Both the position numbers and the translations under genes were made by a program. The notes below the pieces were generated by a model. It was not told where the DNA came from and ran no database searches. It was given only the letters and a program-made list of their open reading frames with translations. From NCBI GenBank assembly GCA_022825925.1, contig JAJDVW010000143.1:1-36607 (forward strand): DNA of 36,607 nt, read 5' to 3'. The stretch's first letter is position 1. Each line of letters starts with the position of its first letter. This DNA is from Pseudomonadales bacterium (GTDB lineage: Bacteria; Pseudomonadota; Gammaproteobacteria; Pseudomonadales; Azotimanducaceae). Below, piece by piece: positions 7,507 through 16,064 of the stretch.

Positions 7507-9650
7507 CGCGGCTCCCGGTCCGGCGCCTGTTCGCCGACCCGCCCCTGGGCGGCCGGCCGCCGAGCCAGGTGAAGGTCGCCCCGGACGGTTCCAGGGTCGC
7601 CTTCCTGCGCCCGGCCCACGACGACCGCGAACGCCTGGACCTGTGGTGCTGGGACCGGGCCTCGGGGCGCCTCGAGGAACGCGTGAACGCCGCGGCCTGG
7701 AAGGACGGCGTGCCGACCGCGGCGGAGCGCGCCGAGCGGGAGCGGCGCCGGCAGTTCGCCGGCGGGGTCACCGCGTACTCCTGGCATCCGGACGGACACC
7801 GCGTGCTCCTCGCGGTCGGCGGGCAGGCCGTGCTCCACGATCTCCGGTCAGGCGCGATGTCGCCGGTGACGCCGCCGGAGACACGCCAGACCGGTATCAC
7901 GCTCTCCCGCACCGGGCGTTACGTCAGTGCCGTCCGTGCGGGAGACCTCCACCTCCACGACCTGCAGACCGGCGCGGGACACCGCGTGACCACCGACGGC
8001 GGGGGCACGGTCACGAACGGCCTGCCCGAGTTCGTCGCACAGGAAGAGATGCACCGCTTCGAGGGGCACTGGTGGTCGCCCGATGACCGGTGGCTCGCGT
8101 ACGCCCGTGTCGACACGGTGCCCGTGGCGGAGTCCCGCCGCCCGGAGATCGCGGCGGACCGCATCGAGGCGGTGACGCAGCGCTATCCCTACGCCGGCGG
8201 CGCGAACGCGGAGGTACGCCTGGCGCTCGTCCCGGTCGGCGAGGACGGGGTCCCCGGAGATTCCGAGTGGGTGCCGTGGGACGCCGACGGCCACGCCTAT
8301 CTCGCCCGGGTCGCCTTCGCACCGGGCGGGAGCCTGTTGCTGCAACTGCAGACCCGCGACCAGACCGTCCTCGCGGCGACCCGGTACGAGCCGGGCGAGG
8401 GACGCCTCGTGCCCCTGTTCGAGGAGAGCGCCGACACCTGGGTCAACCTGCACGACAACCTCGTGTTCACCGGGGACGGAGACGCCTTCCTCTGGACTTC
8501 CGAGCGCGGCGGAAGCGCCGACCTGTACCGGTTCGACGGGGAACTCGTCCACATGCCGACCGGGCTCGACCGCGTCGCCCGGATCGTCGGACTGCACGAC
8601 GGCGAGGCCGTCGTCACCGGGTGGCGCGGCGACCCCACGGCGCAGCACGTCTACCGCGTCGGCCTGGACGGACGTACGGCCCGGCCGGCAGAGGCCCTCA
8701 CGGAAGGAGACGGCTGGCACGACGCGTTCATGGGGCGGCGCTCCGGACTGTGCGTGGTGACCCGGACGGATCCCGCGACGCCGGTGCGCATCGACGCGCT
8801 CGACCTCGCGGGGAGCGAACGCTCCCGCGATCCCGTGCTCGACGGCGGCGTCGACGGCGACCACCCCTATCGGCGGTTCCTCGACCACCACGCACCGCCG
8901 CGCTTCGGCAGCATCGCGGCCGCGGACGGGCAGCGCCTGCACTATCGCCTCACGCCGCCGCTCGGAGCAACGGCGGGCGAGCGCCACCCGGTGATCGTCC
9001 ACGTCTACGGAGGCCCCGGCGTGCAGCGCGTCCGGCGCGAATGGGGCCCGCTGCCGCTGCAGCTCTTCGCCCAGCGCGGATTCGGCGTCTTCGAGCTCGA
9101 CAACCGGGGCGGAGCCGGCCGCGCGAAGCGGTTCGAGGACGCGATCCACGGCCATCTCGGCGACCCCGAGGTGCGCGACCAGGTCGCCGGCACGGAGTTC
9201 CTGCGCGGACTCGACTGGGTCGACGCCGACCGGATCGGGGTCTTCGGGCACAGCTACGGCGGCTACATGGCCCTGCTCTGCCTCGCCAGGGCCCCGGAGG
9301 TCTTCGCCGCCGGCGTCAGCGTCGCCCCGGTCACCGACTGGCGTCTCTACGACACGCACTACACGGAACGGTATCTCGGCGACCCCGCGGCCCATCCCGA
9401 ACGCTACCTGCGGAGCTCCGTGTTTCCGCACCTGGACGGGCTTTCCGGCCCGCTCCTCCTCATGCACGGCATGGCGGACGACAACGTCCTGTTCACGCAC
9501 ACGACGAAGCTGCTGTCTGCGTTGCAGGAACGCGGGGCGCCGTTCGAACTCATGACCTATCCCGGCGCAAGGCACGGCCTCCAGGAGCGGGATGTCGCCG
9601 TGCACCGATATCGGACGATCCTGGACTTCTTCGCGCGCCGCCTGACCTGA
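7503..9650 (+). CDS. Dipeptidyl-peptidase IV-like serine peptidase (family S9B)
   Basis: A 715-aa S9 peptidase with an N-terminal beta-propeller (about 1-460) and a C-terminal alpha/beta hydrolase domain. The triad is Ser584 (GHSYGG), Asp659 (MADDNV) and His691 (ARHGL). The propeller has the DPP-IV-type double glutamate (Glu181-Glu182 in AQEEMHRFEGHWW) that holds the substrate's free N-terminus, which supports release of N-terminal dipeptides, often X-Pro. No signal peptide is seen, so it is probably cytoplasmic. The frame is open far upstream, but similarity begins at about 7503, where a TTG overlaps the upstream gene's TGA; this is the only sensible start and implies coupled translation. 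It would feed Xaa-Pro dipeptides to the PepQ-like enzyme. Confidence 0.92.
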   Translation: MTRLPVRRLFADPPLGGRPPSQVKVAPDGSRVAFLRPAHDDRERLDLWCWDRASGRLEERVNAAAWKDGVPTAAERAERERRRQFAGGVTAYSWHPDGHRVLLAVGGQAVLHDLRSGAMSPVTPPETRQTGITLSRTGRYVSAVRAGDLHLHDLQTGAGHRVTTDGGGTVTNGLPEFVAQEEMHRFEGHWWSPDDRWLAYARVDTVPVAESRRPEIAADRIEAVTQRYPYAGGANAEVRLALVPVGEDGVPGDSEWVPWDADGHAYLARVAFAPGGSLLLQLQTRDQTVLAATRYEPGEGRLVPLFEESADTWVNLHDNLVFTGDGDAFLWTSERGGSADLYRFDGELVHMPTGLDRVARIVGLHDGEAVVTGWRGDPTAQHVYRVGLDGRTARPAEALTEGDGWHDAFMGRRSGLCVVTRTDPATPVRIDALDLAGSERSRDPVLDGGVDGDHPYRRFLDHHAPPRFGSIAAADGQRLHYRLTPPLGATAGERHPVIVHVYGGPGVQRVRREWGPLPLQLFAQRGFGVFELDNRGGAGRAKRFEDAIHGHLGDPEVRDQVAGTEFLRGLDWVDADRIGVFGHSYGGYMALLCLARAPEVFAAGVSVAPVTDWRLYDTHYTERYLGDPAAHPERYLRSSVFPHLDGLSGPLLLMHGMADDNVLFTHTTKLLSALQERGAPFELMTYPGARHGLQERDVAVHRYRTILDFFARRLT

Positions 9651-9688
9651 CGGCGCGCCGCTTCCCCGCCTTGGCGCCGGCCGCCCCG

Positions 9689-10036
9689 CTACATCGTGTG
9701 CGTGGGTCCGTCGGCCTCGAGGAGCGGGCCCAGGCACTCCTCGATCCGCGAGCGGACGAGGTCGTCGTCCGCGCCGAGCTGCACGCCAATCCCGGCCAGG
9801 CGGCCGTTCCGGGCGTGCGCGGGCGTCACCCAGACGACCCGCCCGGCGACCGGGATCCGCTCCGGCGCGTCCGGCAGCCCGAGGAGGAGGAACACCTCGT
9901 CGCCGAGGTCGTGCGGTTCGGTCGTCGGGACGAACAGTCCGCCGTGCCGTACGAAAGGCATGTACATCGCGTACAGCACGCTCTCGTCGGCGACCGTGAG
10001 CGACAGCAGGCTGCCGCGTTCCTCCTGGTCCGTCAT
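9689..10036 (-). CDS. pilZ: PilZ-domain protein, type IV pilus assembly type
   Basis: A 115-aa single-domain PilZ protein, last in the order mltG-tmk-holB-pilZ, which is where the type IV pilus PilZ of pseudomonads lies. The RxxxR and D/NxSxxG c-di-GMP-binding motifs are not evident (the N-terminus reads QEERGSLLSLTVADES), as in the original PilZ that does not bind the nucleotide but joins PilB and FimX. Core strands LYAMYMPFVRHGGLFVPT and GDEVFLLLGL and the turn ARNGRLAGIGVQL are typical. I use ATG 10036, which has GGGAGG in front, rather than the earlier in-frame ATG at 10069. No other pilus gene is in the window. Confidence 0.87.
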   Translation of the reverse strand: MTDQEERGSLLSLTVADESVLYAMYMPFVRHGGLFVPTTEPHDLGDEVFLLLGLPDAPERIPVAGRVVWVTPAHARNGRLAGIGVQLGADDDLVRSRIEECLGPLLEADGPTHTM

Positions 10037-10117
10037 CCGCTGACCTCCCTCGAAACAGGAGCCGTCCATGATCGCCGACGGCCTCGGGTCGTCCAGCGGA
10101 CATCCGCCATGGTTCGC

Positions 10118-10984
10118 CTAGGCGGGAGCCGATACCTCGCGCCAGTCCAGGAGCACGCGCTCCAGTTGCGCCTGCCGGGCGAGACCGCTGTTGGCGAGCG
10201 CGGCGCTCCGCAGGGCCGTGAGCCGGACCGCGAAGTCGAGCAGCGGCCGGGGATCGGGCCGCGTCCGCGCCATGCCGTGCACGTGACGCAGCCAGCGCGC
10301 GCACAGTTCCGGCAGGTCGACGGTGCGCCAGTCGGCCGCCGCTTCCAGGGCCCCCTTGCGACCCGCCGCCACCGCCTCCAGGACGTCCCAGATCGGCTTC
10401 TCGTCCCGCTCCAGCGCTTCCAGCACCCGGTAGGGGGCCCCGCCCAGTTCGACGAGCAGGGGGCCCACCTCCGGTGCGTCCCGTCCGCGTTCCCGCAGCC
10501 ACGCCGCGGCGGCCTCCCCTCCCGCCGGGTGCACGGCCACGCGCTGGCAGCGGCTGCGCACGGTCGCCGGAAGGCGTTGGGGCGCGCTGGTGACCAGGAC
10601 GAGATGGCTGCCCGGAGGCGGCTCCTCCAGGGTCTTGAGCACGGCGTTGGCGGCGTTGATCGTCATTCGGTCCGCGTGTTCCAGCACCGCCGCCTTGGTC
10701 CCGCTGCGGACCGCCGTCTGGAACATGAAGCCGATCAGGCCGCGCACCTGGTCGACCTTGACCGTCGCGTCCTCGGGCTCGACCCAGCGCAGGTCCGGGT
10801 GCGCCAGCGTCCGCGCGTCGACGCCGCGTCCCTCCCCCAGCAGCCGCAGCACGAAATGGCTCGCGAGCAGGCTCTCCCCCCAACCGCCCGGCCCGTCGAT
10901 GAGGACGGCATGCGGCGCGCGGCCGTCCTCGACCATCCGGTCCAGGCGCCGCGCGGGCTCGGCCAGCCAGCCGGGCAGGCTCAT
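10118..10984 (-). CDS. holB: DNA polymerase III delta' subunit
   Basis: Clamp-loader subunit of 288 aa. AAA+ features are seen: PHAVLIDGPGGWGESLLA in the P-loop position, VDQVRGLIGFMF, ADRMTINAANAVLKTLEEPP in the Walker B/sensor area, and the SRC motif (VRSRCQRV). The P-loop lacks the GKT core, which fits a delta' subunit that does not hydrolyse ATP. The zinc-module cysteines found in E. coli delta' are absent: the stretch after the P-loop (GEGRGVDARTLAHPDLRW) has none. The start overlaps the tmk stop by four bases. The C-terminal collar domain is poorly conserved, as is usual. Confidence 0.92.
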   Translation of the reverse strand: MSLPGWLAEPARRLDRMVEDGRAPHAVLIDGPGGWGESLLASHFVLRLLGEGRGVDARTLAHPDLRWVEPEDATVKVDQVRGLIGFMFQTAVRSGTKAAVLEHADRMTINAANAVLKTLEEPPPGSHLVLVTSAPQRLPATVRSRCQRVAVHPAGGEAAAAWLRERGRDAPEVGPLLVELGGAPYRVLEALERDEKPIWDVLEAVAAGRKGALEAAADWRTVDLPELCARWLRHVHGMARTRPDPRPLLDFAVRLTALRSAALANSGLARQAQLERVLLDWREVSAPA

Positions 10985-11658
10985 CGGTACTCCTCCACGA
11001 ACGGCCCGAGCATGGACACGATCCGCCGCGCGACCGCGTCCTCCGGCAGGCGCGCGTCGACCGTGCGGACGCGCGGGGCCGACCGCGCGAGGGCGCGGTA
11101 GGCGACGCGAACGCGCTCGTGAAACGACGCCCGCTCGCGTTCGAAACGATCGAGATGCGCCGCTTTCCCTTCTTCGCCCGGCCCTTCCCCCCCTTCCCCG
11201 AAGGGTTCTCCCCCCCCGATCCGGCGGCGCGCCTGGTCGACCGGTACGTCAAGGTAGAAGGTCAGGTCGGGTTCGAGTCCCGGATGCACGAGACGCGCGA
11301 GCGCCTCGATCGCCTGGCCGTCCACGCCCCGCCCGCCACCCTGGTAGGCGCGCGTCGCGTCGGTGAACCGGTCGCTCACGACCCATTGCCCGCGGGCGAG
11401 CGCGGGTTCGATCACGGCGCCGACGTGCTGCGCCCGGGCGGCGAAGAGCAGCAGCGTCTCGGCCATGGGATCGACCGTTTCCTCCCGGGTGTCCAGCAAC
11501 AGGCCGCGCACCTTCTCCGCGAACGGCGTTCCACCGGGTTCGCGGGTCACGAGGACCTCCACGCCGCGGTCCGCGAGGAACCCCTGGACAGCCTCCAGGC
11601 TGGTCGACTTGCCGGCGCCGTCGAGCCCCTCCAACGTGATGAAGCGGCCGCGCTTCAC
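10981..11658 (-). CDS. tmk: Thymidylate kinase
   Basis: Phosphorylates dTMP to dTDP for DNA synthesis. P-loop EGLDGAGKST at residues 10-19, the TREPGGTPFAE substrate loop, and SDRFTDATRAYQGGGRG are all present. At 225 aa it is slightly long because the LID region has a Gly/Glu-rich insertion (GGGEPFGEGGEGPGEEG, about residues 148-164) just before the LDRFE helix. The start is a GTG at 11658 that overlaps the mltG stop (GTGA), and its own end overlaps holB. The order mltG-tmk-holB is conserved in gammaproteobacteria. Confidence 0.95.
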   Translation of the reverse strand: MKRGRFITLEGLDGAGKSTSLEAVQGFLADRGVEVLVTREPGGTPFAEKVRGLLLDTREETVDPMAETLLLFAARAQHVGAVIEPALARGQWVVSDRFTDATRAYQGGGRGVDGQAIEALARLVHPGLEPDLTFYLDVPVDQARRRIGGGEPFGEGGEGPGEEGKAAHLDRFERERASFHERVRVAYRALARSAPRVRTVDARLPEDAVARRIVSMLGPFVEEYR

Positions 11659-12692
11659 GGTTTCCCGCCCAACTGGAAGCGACGCACCGCCTCGTTGTGC
11701 TCGCGCAGGGTGTCCGAGAACCAGGTCGCGCCGTCGCCCCGGGCGACGAAGTACAGCGCCGTGCCCGGAGCGGGGTGCAGGGCCGCCTCGATCGCCGCCC
11801 GGCCGGGCAACGCGATCGGGGTCGGCGGCAGGCCGCGCCGCGTGTACGTGTTGTACGGGCCGTCCAGTTCGAGGTGCGCGCGGGTGAGGTCGCCGTCGAA
11901 CGCGGCCCCGAGCCCGTAGATCACCGTCGGGTCCGTCTGCAGCGGCATGCCGAGCATCAGGCGGCGGACGACGACGCCGCCGATACGCGCCCGATGCTCG
12001 GGCAGTCCCGTTTCCTTCTCGATGATGGACGCCACGATCAGCGCGTCACGTTCGTCCTCGTAGGGCAGAGCCGCCTCGCGCTTCGTCCACGCTTGCGCCA
12101 GTACCGCGCGCATCCTGCGGTGTGCGCGCAGCAGCAGGTCGGCGTCGGAATCCCCGTGCTCGTAGTGGTAGGTGTCCGGGAAGAACCACCCCTCCGCGTG
12201 GCCCCCGCCGAGGCCCAGGCGGGCGAACAGATCCGCCGGGGTCGCCCCCGCGAGGCGCCGCTCCAGGCCGGGCGCGTGGGCGAGGAGAGCCAGGAGGTCC
12301 CGCACCGTGGAGCCCTCCAGGATCAGCAGCCGGTGGACGACCACCTCCCCGGTCACCATCCGTTCGAGGACCCGCGCCGGACTGGTCGCGGGCGCGAAGC
12401 GGTACTCACCCGCGCGGATGGCGCCGGCGGCATCGCGCAGCCGCGCGAACCAGCGGAAACGGAGGCCGTCGTCGATCACGCCATGCGCTTCGAGGTCTCG
12501 CGCGACGCCCTCGAGGGGACGGCCAGGCGGCACGACGAAGACCACGGGCTCCGCCAGCGCCCCCGGCCGGTCCGCCCAGGCCAGGATGGCCCCCATCCAT
12601 GCACCGACACCCACGCCGGCCACGGCCAGGACCAAACCCGCTGCCCCCGCCGTCCATACGACGGCGGGTCGTTTCCGGGCGCCGCGGAACAT
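11655..12692 (-). CDS. mltG: Endolytic murein transglycosylase MltG
   Basis: Inner-membrane enzyme that cuts nascent glycan strands and sets their length; 345 aa. One N-terminal membrane segment (about residues 10-35, VVWTAGAAGLVLAVAGVGVG) is followed by the periplasmic YceG/LysM-like part and the catalytic domain. The catalytic glutamate lies in SIIEKETGLPEH, and the later blocks LQTDPTVIYGLG, YNTYTRRGLPPTPI and LYFVARGDG are hallmarks. I use ATG 12692, which fits the normal N-terminus; a GTG 36 bases upstream would add a short extension. The usual neighbour pabC, often between fabF and mltG, is absent: 73 bases separate mltG from fabF. Confidence 0.93.
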   Translation of the reverse strand: MFRGARKRPAVVWTAGAAGLVLAVAGVGVGAWMGAILAWADRPGALAEPVVFVVPPGRPLEGVARDLEAHGVIDDGLRFRWFARLRDAAGAIRAGEYRFAPATSPARVLERMVTGEVVVHRLLILEGSTVRDLLALLAHAPGLERRLAGATPADLFARLGLGGGHAEGWFFPDTYHYEHGDSDADLLLRAHRRMRAVLAQAWTKREAALPYEDERDALIVASIIEKETGLPEHRARIGGVVVRRLMLGMPLQTDPTVIYGLGAAFDGDLTRAHLELDGPYNTYTRRGLPPTPIALPGRAAIEAALHPAPGTALYFVARGDGATWFSDTLREHNEAVRRFQLGGKP

Positions 12693-12765
12693 GCCGTCGA
12701 TTCTACCCGCCACCGTCGGGGAGCACACCGGGGCCCGGAACCAGCGCCGGGAACGGAAAGGGAGG

Positions 12766-14004
12766 TTACGCCTGCGTGAAGACGAGGGAGCCGTTCGTCC
12801 CGCCGAAGCCGAAGGAGTTGGTCAGCGCCGCTCCGACGCGCATCTCGCGTGCGCCCTCCGGGATGTAGTCGAGATCGCACTCCTCGCTCGGGTTCTCGAG
12901 GTTGATGGTCGGATGCGCCGTCTGCCGGTACAACGAGAGCACCGTGAAGATGCCTTCGACCGCGCCGGCCGCCCCCAACAGGTGCCCGATCATCGACTTG
13001 CTCGAACTGATCGCAACGCGCGTATCGTCGCCGAAGGTGGCCTTGATCGCCTGGGTCTCGGCCACGTCGCCCTGGGGGGTGGAAGTCCCGTGGGCGTTGA
13101 CGTAGTCGATGTCGTCCGGGGTCAGTCCGGCGTCGCGGATGGCGTTGTTCATCGACGCAACCGCGCCGGCGCCGTCGTCCGGCGGGCTCGTGATGTGATG
13201 CGCGTCCCCGCTCATGCCGATGCCGGCGAGTTCGCAGTAGATCCGGGCGCCGCGCGCCGCGGCATGTTCGTATTCCTCGAGGACCATCACCCCGGCGCCG
13301 TCCCCGAGCACGAACCCGTCGCGGTCCCGGTCCCACGGGCGGCTCGCCCGCTCGGGCTCGTCGTTGCGGGAAGAGAGCGCACGCATCGCCGCGAATCCGG
13401 CCACCGTCAAGGGCGAAGTGGCCTGCTCCGAGCCACCCACGACCATGATGTCGGCATCGCCGTACTGGATCAGGCGCGCGCCGTAGCCGATGTTGTGCGT
13501 GCCCGTCGCGCACGCGGTCACGATGGCGGCGTTGGGCCCTCCGAAGCCGTAGCGAATCGAGAGGTTGCCGGAAATCATGTTGATGATGCTGGCCGGGACG
13601 AAGAACGGCGACACCCGGCGCGGGCCGCCGCGCAACAGCGTGGAGTGCATGTCCTCAATGGTGTTGATGCCCCCGATCCCGGAGCCCACGGCCACGCCGG
13701 TTCGCAGCCGAGCCGCCTCCGACAGGTCCGCGAGTCCGGCGTCCTCCACGGCCTGCACGCCGGCGACGAGCCCGTACTGGATGAACGGATCGATACGCCG
13801 CGCTTCCCGCCGGTCGAGATGTTCCGCCACGTCAAAGTCCTTGACGGTGGCGGCGATCTTCACGCCGTGCTTCTCGGTATCGAACGTGTCGATCGCGGCA
13901 GCGCCGCTTCTTCCCGCCAGGGCACTGGCCCAGGACTCCTCCACCGTGTTGCCGATGGGAGAGAGCATGCCCAGCCCGGTGACGACTACCCTGCGCTTCT
14001 CCAC
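12766..14004 (-). CDS. fabF: 3-oxoacyl-ACP synthase II
   Basis: Elongating condensing enzyme (malonyl-ACP plus acyl-ACP), 412 aa, normal length. The Cys-His-His centre is complete: Cys165 (TACATG), His305 (HGTSTP), Lys336 (SSSKSMIGH) and His341, with a C-terminal NSFGFGGTN block. The start is GTG 14004 with AGGTGA seven bases upstream. It lies 132 bases downstream of acpP. With no fabH in the local cluster, this enzyme could be asked to do more of the condensation work, but that is inference; it has the FabF-type triad, not the Cys-His-Asn of FabH. Confidence 0.97.
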   Translation of the reverse strand: MEKRRVVVTGLGMLSPIGNTVEESWASALAGRSGAAAIDTFDTEKHGVKIAATVKDFDVAEHLDRREARRIDPFIQYGLVAGVQAVEDAGLADLSEAARLRTGVAVGSGIGGINTIEDMHSTLLRGGPRRVSPFFVPASIINMISGNLSIRYGFGGPNAAIVTACATGTHNIGYGARLIQYGDADIMVVGGSEQATSPLTVAGFAAMRALSSRNDEPERASRPWDRDRDGFVLGDGAGVMVLEEYEHAAARGARIYCELAGIGMSGDAHHITSPPDDGAGAVASMNNAIRDAGLTPDDIDYVNAHGTSTPQGDVAETQAIKATFGDDTRVAISSSKSMIGHLLGAAGAVEGIFTVLSLYRQTAHPTINLENPSEECDLDYIPEGAREMRVGAALTNSFGFGGTNGSLVFTQA

Positions 14005-14136
14005 GGGTTCACCTGAGGTCTACCTGACAGTGGCCTGACATCGAATGCCGGCTCGAGTGTATCCGGAACCTCGCGAAACGGGGTCGCCGTTGCAGGAGGT
14101 GCGCCCGGGGGAAACGGGAGGCAGGGCGAACCGACG

Positions 14137-14370
14137 CTACTGGTTCGCGAGGATGTAGTCGATGGCCTCCTTCACGGTCGTGATCTTCTCGGCCTCCTCG
14201 TCGGGGATTTCGGTCTCGAACTCCTCCTCGAGGGCCATCACGAGCTCGACGGTATCGAGCGAGTCGGCGCCGAGGTCCTCCACGAACGAAGCCTCGTCCT
14301 TGACCTGATCTTCCTTGACGCCGAGTTGTTCGCAGATCAGCTTCTTGACCCGTTCCTCAACACTGCTCAT
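14137..14370 (-). CDS. acpP: Acyl carrier protein
   Basis: A 77-aa acidic carrier with the phosphopantetheine serine at Ser37 in [10 protein letters not shown]. Helix I ([13 protein letters not shown]), helix II ([15 protein letters not shown]) and helix III ([16 protein letters not shown]) are all clear. GGGAGG stands upstream of ATG 14370. It is between fabG and fabF as in most gammaproteobacteria. Confidence 0.98.
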   Translation of the reverse strand: MSSVEERVKKLICEQLGVKEDQVKDEASFVEDLGADSLDTVELVMALEEEFETEIPDEEAEKITTVKEAIDYILANQ

Positions 14371-14418
14371 GTATTCGTCGATCCTCCCGCGTGGAGCGGT
14401 GCCTAGTGTATGCAGCGG

Positions 14419-15150
14419 TCAGGCCATGTGCAATCCGCCGTTCACGTGCATGGTCTCGCCCGTGATGTAGGCGGCGCCCTCCCCGACGAGGAACGACACG
14501 ACGGCCGCCACGTCCTCCGGCGCGCCCATCCGGCCGAGGGGAATGCCCTCCAGCATGGCCGCCCGGCGCGTCTCGTCGAGCGCCGCGGTCATGTCGGTCT
14601 CGATGAAGCCGGGGGCCACGGCGTTCACCGTGATGCCCCGCGCCCCGACCTCGCGGGCCAGGGCGCGCGTGAAGCCTTCGATGCCGGCCTTCGCCGCCGC
14701 GTAGTTCGTCTGTCCGGCGTTGCCCATGCGGCCCACGACGGAACTGACGTTCACGACGCGGCCCCACCGCGCGCGCATCATGGCGCGCAGCAGCGGCCGC
14801 GTGAGCCGGTAAACGCCGCTCAGGTTCGTGCCGACCACTTCGTCCCAGGCGTCCGGCGACAGCCGCATGAGCAGTCCGTCCCGCGCGACGCCGGCGTTGT
14901 TCACCAGCACGAGCGGCGGGCCCACGGCGTCCTCGACCTGCCGCAGGGCCACCTCGACGGAGGTAGGGTCCTCCAGGCGGAGCTGCACCGCCGACCCGCG
15001 TGCGCCGAGCGTTTTCGTTATCCTCTCCACGCCCGTTTCCGTCGTCGCGGTGCCGACGACGCGGTGGCCGTCCGCCGCGAGCCGTTGCGCCACGGCGCGC
15101 CCGATGCCCCGGCTGGCCCCGGTGACCAGGGCGACGCGCGTCTCCGTCAT
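14419..15150 (-). CDS. fabG: 3-oxoacyl-ACP reductase
   Basis: NADPH-dependent short-chain reductase, 243 aa. Cofactor motif TGASRGIGRAVA at residues 10-21, NNAG at 84-87, and the catalytic Asn109, Ser137, Tyr150 and Lys154 (YAAAK) are present. ATG 15150 overlaps the fabD stop (ATGA), so the two are probably translationally coupled. Second step of the elongation cycle, acting on the product of FabF. Confidence 0.97.
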   Translation of the reverse strand: MTETRVALVTGASRGIGRAVAQRLAADGHRVVGTATTETGVERITKTLGARGSAVQLRLEDPTSVEVALRQVEDAVGPPLVLVNNAGVARDGLLMRLSPDAWDEVVGTNLSGVYRLTRPLLRAMMRARWGRVVNVSSVVGRMGNAGQTNYAAAKAGIEGFTRALAREVGARGITVNAVAPGFIETDMTAALDETRRAAMLEGIPLGRMGAPEDVAAVVSFLVGEGAAYITGETMHVNGGLHMA

Positions 15151-16064
15151 GGGAGCGCGGCCTCCATCGCCTCCGGCGTACCGACGCCGGCGACCTCGAG
15201 CGAACGGTCGATGCGACGCGCCAGACCGGCGAGCACGTTCCCGGGCCCGCATTCCACGAGGCGGTCGGCCCCGCGCTCCCGCATCGCCAGAACGCACTCC
15301 CTCCAGCGCACGGGCGAGTCGAGCTGGTCCACCAGCTTCCGGCGGATCTCGTCCGGGCCCGCGGCCACGGCGGCGTCCACGTTGTGCACGACCGGGATCT
15401 CCGGCTGCCGGATCTCCACGGCATCGAGCGCCGTCCGCAGACGTTCGGCGGCGGGGCGCATCAGTTCGCAGTGGAACGGGCCGCTCACGTTCAACAGCAC
15501 CGCCCGGCGGGCCCCGGCCTCCTTGCAGGCGTCCACGGCCCGGCCGACCGCCGCGGCCGCCCCGGAGATCACGACCTGGCCCGGGGCATTGAGGTTCGCC
15601 GGCGCCACCACGCCCTCCGTGCCCGCGCAACAGTCGGCGACCGTCTCGTCCTCCAGCCCGAGGACGGCCGCCATGGCGCCCTGGCCGACCGGAACCGCCT
15701 CCTGCATGAAGCGCCCTCTTCGATGGACCAGCCGGACCGCGTCGACGAAGGACAGTGCCCCGGACACGGCCAACGCGGTGTATTCGCCTAGGCTGTGCCC
15801 GGCGAGCACCGCCGGCCGCGGCCCGCCCCGCCCGCACCAGGCGTCCCACAGGGCAACGCCCACCGTGAGGAGCGCCGGCTGCGTCACTTCGGTCTCGGCG
15901 AGCCGCTCCGCCGGTCCCTCCAGCATCACGGAGACCAGGTCGAAACCGAGCGTCTCGTTGGCCTGGTCGAACCGCTGCCGGACGGCCGGGTCGCTGTCCA
16001 GGAACTCACTACCCATCCCCACCGCCTGCGCGCCCTGTCCGGGGAATACGAAACCGAGACTCAT
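15147..16064 (-). CDS. fabD: Malonyl-CoA:ACP transacylase
   Basis: Loads malonate onto ACP; 305 aa. The FVFPGQGAQAVGMG N-terminus, catalytic Ser91 in GHSLGEY and His198 in SGPFHCELM are present. ATG 16064 overlaps the plsX stop (ATGA). In E. coli and most relatives fabH is between plsX and fabD; here the two genes overlap directly, so there is no room for it. Confidence 0.97.
   Translation of the reverse strand: MSLGFVFPGQGAQAVGMGSEFLDSDPAVRQRFDQANETLGFDLVSVMLEGPAERLAETEVTQPALLTVGVALWDAWCGRGGPRPAVLAGHSLGEYTALAVSGALSFVDAVRLVHRRGRFMQEAVPVGQGAMAAVLGLEDETVADCCAGTEGVVAPANLNAPGQVVISGAAAAVGRAVDACKEAGARRAVLLNVSGPFHCELMRPAAERLRTALDAVEIRQPEIPVVHNVDAAVAAGPDEIRRKLVDQLDSPVRWRECVLAMRERGADRLVECGPGNVLAGLARRIDRSLEVAGVGTPEAMEAALP

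Noticed and set aside
9689..10036. c-di-GMP receptor role for the PilZ protein
   Set aside because: The RxxxR and D/NxSxxG ligands are not seen; context matches the non-binding pilus PilZ.
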